A program made the position numbers and the translations under genes. From assembly GCA_003156695.1 (NCBI GenBank), contig PMHN01000035.1, positions 1-5,766 on the forward strand: 5,766 nt of DNA, written 5' to 3'. The notes under the pieces are model-generated. The model had not been told where the DNA came from and did no database searches. It saw only the letters and a list, made by a program, of their open reading frames with translations. The first letter of the stretch is position 1; every line of letters starts with the position of its first letter. Below, piece by piece: positions 1 through 4,352 of the stretch. The stretch comes from Gammaproteobacteria bacterium (GTDB lineage Bacteria > Pseudomonadota > Gammaproteobacteria > Steroidobacterales > Steroidobacteraceae).

Positions 1-324
1 GTCGCGGCCGGCACCAACGTGCTCCTGCCGCTGTACCTGCTGCACCGCCACCCGCAATTCTGGCAGGAGCCGGAGAAATTCCTTCCCGAGCGCTTCGCGC
101 CCGAACATGAGGCACAGCGCCCGCGCTTTGCCTACATGCCGTTCGCGGCGGGTCCCAGGCATTGCATCGGCGAGACCTTCGCGCTGTACGAGATGCTCGT
201 GCACCTTTATAAGGTGGCGCGCCGTTATCGGCTGGTCCATGTCCCGGACCGGCCACTGGAACTTGAGGCGCAGATCAACCTGCGCACCCGCTATCCCCTG
301 CACATGAGGCTGAAAGCCCGCTGA
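1..324 (+). CDS. Cytochrome P450, C-terminal part (5' end cut by window)
   Basis: Frame 1 is open from the first base to a TGA at 322-324 and gives the last 107 residues of a cytochrome P450, a heme mono-oxygenase that hydroxylates or otherwise oxidises its substrate using electrons from a redox partner. The first visible residues (VAAGTNV) match the beta strand after the K-helix, so the ExxR motif lies just upstream. LPERFAPE is the PERF-type meander motif. FAAGPRHCIG is the complete heme-binding signature FxxGxRxCxG, with the axial cysteine at nt 163-165. The GETFALYEM stretch continues as the L-helix. The protein ends normally and shows no reductase fusion at its C-terminus. The stop overlaps the next start by one base, so the two genes are probably co-translated. 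The fatty-acyl-AMP ligase partner makes a fatty-acyl substrate likely, which is inference. The CYP family cannot be assigned from this fragment. An internal GTG at nt 19 is not a credible start. Confidence 0.95.
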   Translation, partial: VAAGTNVLLPLYLLHRHPQFWQEPEKFLPERFAPEHEAQRPRFAYMPFAAGPRHCIGETFALYEMLVHLYKVARRYRLVHVPDRPLELEAQINLRTRYPLHMRLKAR

Positions 325-2285
325 TGTCCAAAGCCACAACGCTCACGGAAGTTATCCAGAACAACCGCACCCTTCCCCGCGTCCTTACTTACCTCGAAGG
401 CGAGGACCACGCGCGCGATGTGTCCTTTGGCGAGCTCTACGAACGCGCGCTCGGCATCCTCTTCCATCTGCAGCGCATCGGCGCCAGGCGCGGCGACAAG
501 CTGATCCTGCTGCTCGCCGACAATGAGCAGTTCATCGACGTGTTCTGGGCTGCGATCCTCGGCGGTATCGTGCCGGTGCCGGTGGCGCTGGGGATCAGCG
601 ATGAGCATCGCCACAAACTGCTGCGTATCGCGCGGCGCTTAGGGCGACCCTTTATCTACACTGAACGGCGCGCGCTCGAGCGCCTCGGCGCCTTCGCCGC
701 GCAGGCGGGCGAAAGCCAGGTGTTCGAGGGCCTGCGGCAGCGCGCATTTCTCGTCGATGACCTCGACGACATCTCGCGCGCCGGCGACGTGCAACGGGTA
801 TCAGCGGACGACACCGCCTTCATCCAGTTCTCTTCCGGCTCCACCAGCGAACCCAAGGGCGTGGTGCTCACCCACGGCAACATCCTCGCCAACTGTTATG
901 GCTCGACCGAGGCGGCAGGATTCAACGAGCACGACGTGAGCCTGTCGTGGATGCCGCTCACTCACGACATGGGTCTGATCGGCTTTCACCTCATCATGTT
1001 CGCGAACCGGGTGCACACGCACTTGATGCCGACCGAACTCTTCATCCGCCGCCCGCTGCTGTGGCTCGCCTTTGCGTCGCGGGTACGCGCCACCATCCTG
1101 TGTTCGCCGAACTTTGGCTACAAACACTACCTGAAGGTGCTGGGCGAGCGTGCCGTGGAGGGTCTGGACCTGTCCGCGGTGCGTCTCATGTTCAACGGCG
1201 CCGAGCCCATCTCCGTCGAGCTGTGCGATGAGTTCCTCACGCGGCTGGCGGCCGCGAAACTCTCGCGCAACGCCATGTACCCGGTGTACGGACTCGCGGA
1301 AGCCTCGCTCGCGGTAAGCTTTCCGCCCGTGGGCGCGCCCATGCGCACCATCACGCTCAATCGTCATCGCATGAAGGTCGGCGACCCGGTGGAGCTGGTG
1401 TCCGCTGACGACCCGAACGCGGTGCGGCTCATCTGCGAGGGCAAGGCGATCCCCTATTGCCGCGTGCGCATCGCCGGTGATGATGATGTTGAGTTGCCGC
1501 CGGACCGCATCGGACATGTGCACATAACGGGCGACAACGTCACCCGCGGCTACTACGAGGACCCGGCGGCGAATGCGGCGGCGTTCAGCGCCGACGGCTG
1601 GCTGCGCACCGGTGACCTGGGCCTGATGCACGGCGGTGAGCTGTACATTTCGGGGCGCGCGAAAGAGATCATTTTCGTCAACGGCCAGAATTACTACCCG
1701 CACGATCTGGAGGCCATCGCGCAACGCGCCCCGGGACTGGAGCTCGGTAAGGTGGTCGCCGCCGGAGTGCGCTCGCGCGGCACGCAGCTCGAGCAACTGG
1801 TGGTGTTTGTTCTGCACCGCGGCGGCATGGCGGACTTCCTGCCGCTGGCTACCCAGGTCGCGCGGCTCATCAATGAACAGGCCGGCCTCGAGGTAGCGGC
1901 AGTTCTCCCCGTCAAACGCATCCCCAAGACCACCAGCGGCAAGATCCAGCGGCATCTGCTCGAGGAGAGCTACGCGGACGGGGAGTTCGATGCGGGCCAG
2001 CAGGAGCTCGCGGCCCTGCGCGCTGCACAACGCGGGCCGGAGGCGGGCTCGCGCACCGCGATCGAAGAGCGCCTGAAGGGCATCTGCGACAAGGCGCTCG
2101 AGGGCAAGCGGGTGGACATCCATGACAATCTCTTTGAGATCGGCGCGAGCTCACTGAAGCTCATCGAGATCCACGAGCAGATCGATCGCGAATACCCCGG
2201 GAAAGTGGATCTCACGGAGCTGTTCGACTTTCCGACCATCGCCGAACTTGCTCAGCACCTGCAAAGCAAGCTGTTGCAGGCTTAG
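324..2285 (+). CDS. Fatty-acyl-AMP ligase (FAAL-like adenylating enzyme) with C-terminal acyl-carrier domain
   Basis: The protein has 653 residues. Residues 1-545 form an ANL-superfamily adenylation module. Motifs in order are the nucleotide loop FSSGSTSEPKG (169-179), SWMPLTHDMGLIG (208-220), NGAEP (291-295), YGLAEASLAVSF (322-333), GWLRTGDLG (425-433), SGRAKEIIFVNGQNYYPHD (443-461), and the hinge-region PKTTSGK, whose K540 is the expected catalytic lysine. SWMPLTHDMGLIG and the extra segment after YGLAEAS (about 334-375) look like fatty-acyl-AMP ligases rather than acyl-CoA synthetases. The C-terminal 75 residues are a carrier domain: DNLFEIGASSLKL (601-613) places the phosphopantetheine serine at S610, followed by VDLTELFDFPTIAELAQHL. 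Expected chemistry is fatty acid + ATP to acyl-AMP, then transfer to the phosphopantetheine thiol, probably in cis. The ATG at 324 overlaps the P450 stop (TGATG) and has no good Shine-Dalgarno, which fits translational coupling. No PKS, NRPS or thioesterase follows in the window. Chain length and product are unknown. A CoA-forming ligase is the main alternative. Confidence 0.92.
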   Translation: MSKATTLTEVIQNNRTLPRVLTYLEGEDHARDVSFGELYERALGILFHLQRIGARRGDKLILLLADNEQFIDVFWAAILGGIVPVPVALGISDEHRHKLLRIARRLGRPFIYTERRALERLGAFAAQAGESQVFEGLRQRAFLVDDLDDISRAGDVQRVSADDTAFIQFSSGSTSEPKGVVLTHGNILANCYGSTEAAGFNEHDVSLSWMPLTHDMGLIGFHLIMFANRVHTHLMPTELFIRRPLLWLAFASRVRATILCSPNFGYKHYLKVLGERAVEGLDLSAVRLMFNGAEPISVELCDEFLTRLAAAKLSRNAMYPVYGLAEASLAVSFPPVGAPMRTITLNRHRMKVGDPVELVSADDPNAVRLICEGKAIPYCRVRIAGDDDVELPPDRIGHVHITGDNVTRGYYEDPAANAAAFSADGWLRTGDLGLMHGGELYISGRAKEIIFVNGQNYYPHDLEAIAQRAPGLELGKVVAAGVRSRGTQLEQLVVFVLHRGGMADFLPLATQVARLINEQAGLEVAAVLPVKRIPKTTSGKIQRHLLEESYADGEFDAGQQELAALRAAQRGPEAGSRTAIEERLKGICDKALEGKRVDIHDNLFEIGASSLKLIEIHEQIDREYPGKVDLTELFDFPTIAELAQHLQSKLLQA

Positions 2286-2289
2286 CCGA

Positions 2290-2306
2290 AGCGGCGGTCA
2301 GCCGCT
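2290..2306 (+). terminator. Short hairpin after the ligase gene, possible weak terminator
   Basis: A 6-bp stem (AGCGGC / GCCGCT) with a 5-base loop starts 5 bases after the ligase stop. No T-run follows; the next bases are GC-rich and then A-rich. It is therefore not a convincing intrinsic terminator and may only be a 3'-end stabilising hairpin. Confidence 0.25.
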
Positions 2307-2322
2307 GCCGCGGGGGTAAAAG

Positions 2323-2361
2323 TGGCAAGTTCCGGTCATTCTGCCCCTATAATGACGCCAT
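2323..2361 (+). promoter_or_regulatory. Promoter of the Irr-like gene, probably giving a leaderless mRNA
   Basis: A perfect -10 hexamer TATAAT lies at 2348-2353, a striking AT element in this GC-rich DNA. The -35 is poor: the best nearby match is TGGCAA at 2323-2328 with a long 19-base spacer. Transcription from this -10 should begin about 6-9 bases downstream, at about 2360-2362, which coincides with the ATG at 2362. No Shine-Dalgarno is present between the -10 and the ATG. The 8-bp palindrome CCATATGG (2358-2365) spans the start codon and could be incidental or an operator half. The -10 is seen directly; leaderless translation is inferred. Confidence 0.6.
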
Positions 2362-2787
2362 ATGGAGCTAACTACGCTGCAGGCGGGCCCGGGGGGCTGC
2401 GAGCGCCGGCTCTCTGACTGCGGAATCCGCCCCACCGCCCAACGCGTGCGCATTGCGGGACTGCTGCTCGCTGAGCCTCAGCATCGCTCCGCCGAGCAGA
2501 TTCTCGCCAGCCTGCGTTCGGCGGGTGCGCGGATCTCCAAGGCCACCGTCTACAACACGCTCAACCTGTTCGCAGAGCGTGGGCTCATACGGCAGTTGTC
2601 GGTCGACGGAGCGCGCGCCTGGTTCGATTCCAATGTGGAGCCGCACTACCACTTTCACGATGAGGCCAGCGGCGCCCTGATTGACGTGCCGGTGCCGGCG
2701 GTTGAGTTCAGCCGCCTGCCCGACCCGCCCCCGGGGATGCAGGTTGCAGGCATTGATCTGGTGATCCGGCTGCGCAAAAAACTGTAG
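2362..2787 (+). CDS. Fur-family transcriptional regulator, Irr-like (iron/heme response type)
   Basis: The protein has 141 residues. Residues 20-80 form the Fur winged-helix DNA-binding domain: GIRPTAQR (21-28), H41 in the usual regulatory-site position, and recognition helix KATVYNTLNLFAERGLIRQL (60-79). Next come SVDGARAWFDSN (80-91), the histidine cluster H95-Y-H97-F-H99-D, GALIDVP (104-110), and the ending IDLVIRLRKKL. There are no CxxC motifs, so the structural zinc site of Fur, Zur and PerR is missing. The VDG-aromatic-FD-N block, the histidine cluster, the IDVP segment and the RLRKK tail resemble, from memory, rhizobial Irr, the heme-responsive iron regulator. Irr normally has three adjacent histidines (HHH); here they are interrupted (HYHFH). 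The N-terminal GCPWHD heme motif of Bradyrhizobium Irr is absent, although C13 and C20 exist. The ATG at 2362 keeps the whole domain and sits just after a -10 box. It is separated from both neighbouring operons. The iron role is family knowledge; its targets here are unknown. Confidence 0.92.
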   Translation: MELTTLQAGPGGCERRLSDCGIRPTAQRVRIAGLLLAEPQHRSAEQILASLRSAGARISKATVYNTLNLFAERGLIRQLSVDGARAWFDSNVEPHYHFHDEASGALIDVPVPAVEFSRLPDPPPGMQVAGIDLVIRLRKKL

Positions 2788-2797
2788 AATGCGCGGC
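2761..2797 (+). promoter_or_regulatory. Probable promoter of the tRNA-Thr gene
   Basis: TAGAAT at 2785-2790 matches the -10 consensus in five of six positions, and its TAG is the stop codon of the Irr-like gene. GTGATC at 2761-2766 is a modest -35 with an 18-base spacer. The bases after the -10 (GCGCGGCC) are a GC-rich discriminator, as found at stable-RNA promoters under stringent control. A start near 2797 would give an 18-base 5' leader before the tRNA. Read-through from the regulator gene is the alternative. Confidence 0.5.
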
Positions 2798-2814
2798 CTT
2801 TCGGCAACGCTCCT

Positions 2815-2890
2815 GCCGGGATAGCTCAGTTGGTAGAGCAGCGCATTCGTAATGCGCGGGTCGTAGGTTCGAGTCCTATTCCCGGCACCA
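2815..2890 (+). tRNA. tRNA-Thr, anticodon CGT
   Basis: A complete 76-base tRNA cloverleaf reads the threonine codon ACG. The acceptor stem is GCCGGGA (2815-2821) with TCCCGGC (2880-2886), then discriminator A2887 and an encoded CCA (2888-2890). The D arm contains AGCTCAGTTGGTAGAGCA. The anticodon stem GCGCA/TGCGC (2841-2845/2853-2857) holds loop TTCGTAA with anticodon CGT at 2848-2850. The variable loop has 5 bases. The T stem is GTAGG/CCTAT (one G-U pair) with loop TTCGAGT. The sequence resembles E. coli thrW, also a CGT isoacceptor, by memory. All stems pair, so the gene looks functional. Confidence 0.99.
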
Positions 2891-2902
2891 TCTCGCGACT
2901 CT

Positions 2903-2949
2903 GAGGCGCGACACACTTAGGGTGGTTCGGCCCGTCGCCCGCGCGCCTC
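2903..2949 (+). repeat. 8-bp inverted repeat with a wide loop downstream of the tRNA
   Basis: GAGGCGCG (2903-2910) and its exact reverse complement CGCGCCTC (2942-2949) flank a 31-base spacer and are followed by a pyrimidine-rich TCTCTT. This could contribute to 3' processing or termination of the tRNA transcript. An 8-bp GC-rich repeat can arise by chance in DNA of this composition, and the loop is long for an intrinsic terminator. Confidence 0.25.
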
Positions 2950-2951
2950 TC

Positions 2952-3000
2952 TTGAGCGTTTCCGGCGAGCATTTCCTTAAGGGAAGATTAAACTTCTTAC
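2952..3000 (+). promoter_or_regulatory. AT-rich island, likely promoter/operator region of the RND operon
   Basis: Bases 2971-3000 are only about 30% G+C (9 of 30), in sharp contrast to the surroundings. They contain the palindrome CCTTAAGG (2975-2982) and the short inverted repeat GAAG-ATTAAA-CTTC (2983-2996). A TAAACT at 2989-2994 is a 4-of-6 match to the -10 consensus, but no good -35 lies at the right spacing; TTGAGC at 2952-2957 is too far upstream for it. The location, 70-100 bases before an efflux operon, is where a promoter and repressor site would be expected. The exact boxes are not resolved. Confidence 0.35.
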
Positions 3001-3025
3001 GGAACAGCCGGTTCTAACCCGGCAG

Positions 3026-3043
3026 CGGCCGTCAGGGCGGCCG
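3026..3043 (+). repeat. GC hairpin in the leader of the RND operon
   Basis: CGGCCG at 3026-3031 is repeated at 3038-3043 with a 6-base spacer. As CGGCCG is its own reverse complement, the pair can form a 6-bp hairpin or act as a direct repeat. It ends 14 bases before the Shine-Dalgarno of the adaptor gene, so it would lie in the mRNA leader. It could affect translation or be a protein-binding site. No T-run follows, so it is not an attenuator of the usual kind. Confidence 0.3.
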
Positions 3044-3057
3044 AGGTGGCTTTAAAC

Positions 3058-3062
3058 AAGGA
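3058..3062 (+). promoter_or_regulatory. Ribosome binding site fixing the GTG start of the RND adaptor gene
   Basis: AAGGA at 3058-3062 is a good Shine-Dalgarno with a 6-base gap to GTG at 3069. No comparable site precedes the later in-frame GTG at 3162 (residue 32). This supports the long N-terminal form of the adaptor. Confidence 0.7.
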
Positions 3063-3068
3063 ATCCCC

Positions 3069-4352
3069 GTGGGCACGAACCCGGAACATCTCCCCGACGC
3101 CGACGCTCCCCAGAAGGACGCCGTCACCTGGATTGGCCGTGACCGGTCGGCTTTTGAGCGCGTGGCCGAGCCCCAACTCGCGCACTCCCCGGGAGATCCC
3201 CTGGCACCCGATGCGGCGGACCAAGGCGGCGCGCGCCGCAAATGGATAGTCCGTGGCGTCGCCCTTGCCGTGGCGCTCGCCGTCGCCATCGCACTGTGGG
3301 TCAGCCATCACTCCAAGCCGGCCCTCACCTCGCTGGCGGACAAGACGCAGGCGCCCGTCATCAGCGTCATGACTCCGGCGCTGAAGGCCGTTACCTCGAA
3401 TGTCACCTTCAGCGGCGGCATCGGGGCCCGCTATGACATGCCCATCGGCAATGACGGCGACACCGGGCGCGTGACCGCTGTGTACGTCGAAGCGGGCGAT
3501 CACGTGCGGCGCGGGCAGATCCTGGCGAAGCTCGACGATTCGATCCTGATCCCGCAGGTCAATCGCCTCGCAGCCTCACTCGAGCAGGCGCGCGCGCAGG
3601 CGGAGCTCTCCCAGGCGGAATACAAGCGTGCACTCGGCGTGGCCGCCGCCGGCGCCCTCTCGGCCGAGGACATCGAGAAGCGCCGCGCTACGGCAGTAAC
3701 CGATGCGGCCAACGTCAAGGTGGCCGCGGCGCAGCTCGCCGAAAGCGAAGCACGTGTGAAGCGCACCCGCATCACCGCTCCCATTGACGGCGTGGTGCTC
3801 ACGCGCAAGGCCGAGGTGGGCCAGATCGCCAACCCCGGCGGTGAGGCGCTGTTTCGGGTGGCGAGCGGCGGCGAAGTCGAAATGCGCGGCCAGCTCGCCG
3901 AGCAGGACCTGGCGCAGGTGAAGGTAGGCGACACGGCCACGGTGTATCTCACCGGGCTGCCGCGCGCCTTCCCCGGCCGGGTGCGCCTGCTGGGCGCGAT
4001 CATCGATCCAGCGACACGTCTGGGGGAGATCCGCATTGCCTTGACTCCGGATCCGGCGCTGCGGCCGGGCGCTTTTGCACGCGGCTCGGTGACCATCGGC
4101 AAGTCGCAGCGGCCGGTGGTGCCGCAGACCGCCGTGCTGGCGGATACCGCCGGCAGCTACGTTTTTATCGTCAACGCCCAGGGTAAGGCCGAGCGACGCG
4201 CCGTGAGTGTTGCGGACACCGGCGACGACGGCATTGTCATCGGCTCGGGACTCACCGGCACCGAGCGAGTCGTCACGACCGCGGGCGGATTCCTGCGCGA
4301 CGGTGAGCCCGTGCAGGTCGCGAGCGGGGGCGCCACCGGGGAGTCACGCTGA
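3069..4352 (+). CDS. RND efflux periplasmic adaptor subunit (HlyD/MFP family)
   Basis: This 427-residue membrane-fusion protein would join an inner-membrane RND pump to an outer-membrane channel. Residues 1-58 are a hydrophilic Pro/Asp/Ala-rich tail ending in ARRK. Residues 59-78 form one transmembrane anchor (WIVRGVALAVALAVAIALW), so the tail is cytoplasmic by the positive-inside rule; there is no lipobox. The first lipoyl half is GRVTAVYVEAGDHVRRGQIL (133-152). An alpha-hairpin of about 75 residues (158-232, rich in Ala/Glu/Arg) follows. The second lipoyl half starts TRITAPIDGVVLTRKAEVGQ (233-252). The beta-barrel domain begins near EVEMRGQLAEQDLAQVKVGD (269-288), and the membrane-proximal domain (about 345-418) ends with GLTGTERVVTTAGGFLRDGE. 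The hairpin length is typical of RND adaptors rather than the longer type-I secretion HlyD. The start is GTG with AAGGA six bases upstream. The stop overlaps the permease start by one base (TGATG). The substrate cannot be told. The tail is longer than in AcrA/MexA-type adaptors, which have a short signal or lipidation sequence. Confidence 0.94.
   Translation: MGTNPEHLPDADAPQKDAVTWIGRDRSAFERVAEPQLAHSPGDPLAPDAADQGGARRKWIVRGVALAVALAVAIALWVSHHSKPALTSLADKTQAPVISVMTPALKAVTSNVTFSGGIGARYDMPIGNDGDTGRVTAVYVEAGDHVRRGQILAKLDDSILIPQVNRLAASLEQARAQAELSQAEYKRALGVAAAGALSAEDIEKRRATAVTDAANVKVAAAQLAESEARVKRTRITAPIDGVVLTRKAEVGQIANPGGEALFRVASGGEVEMRGQLAEQDLAQVKVGDTATVYLTGLPRAFPGRVRLLGAIIDPATRLGEIRIALTPDPALRPGAFARGSVTIGKSQRPVVPQTAVLADTAGSYVFIVNAQGKAERRAVSVADTGDDGIVIGSGLTGTERVVTTAGGFLRDGEPVQVASGGATGESR

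Noticed and set aside
801..2123. 440-residue open frame on the - strand
   Set aside because: It lies wholly antisense to the ligase, whose motifs are intact along this stretch. Its composition (rich in Arg, His, Ala, Val) is that expected from the opposite strand of a GC-rich gene, and no domain is recognisable.
2368..2916. 182-residue open frame on the - strand containing GNRTRTYDPRITNALLYQL
   Set aside because: This peptide is the well-known false translation of the antisense strand of a tRNA gene. The frame covers the tRNA-Thr and runs opposite the Irr-like gene. It is not a real protein.
2870..3000. tRNA 3' end as an attachment site of an integrated element
   Set aside because: I saw no second copy of the tRNA 3' sequence in the window and no integrase. 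The genes after the tRNA look like ordinary chromosomal RND genes with similar composition to the rest.
3012..3017. TTCTAA in the RND leader as an Irr-type ICE half site
   Set aside because: Only one half is present; no TTAGAA partner lies at the right spacing. A single 6-base match is not evidence of Irr control.
2997..3503. 168-residue open frame on the - strand across the RND leader, considered as a divergent regulator
   Set aside because: It has no helix-turn-helix or other regulator motif and overlaps the N-terminus of the adaptor, which is supported by a Shine-Dalgarno and a membrane segment.
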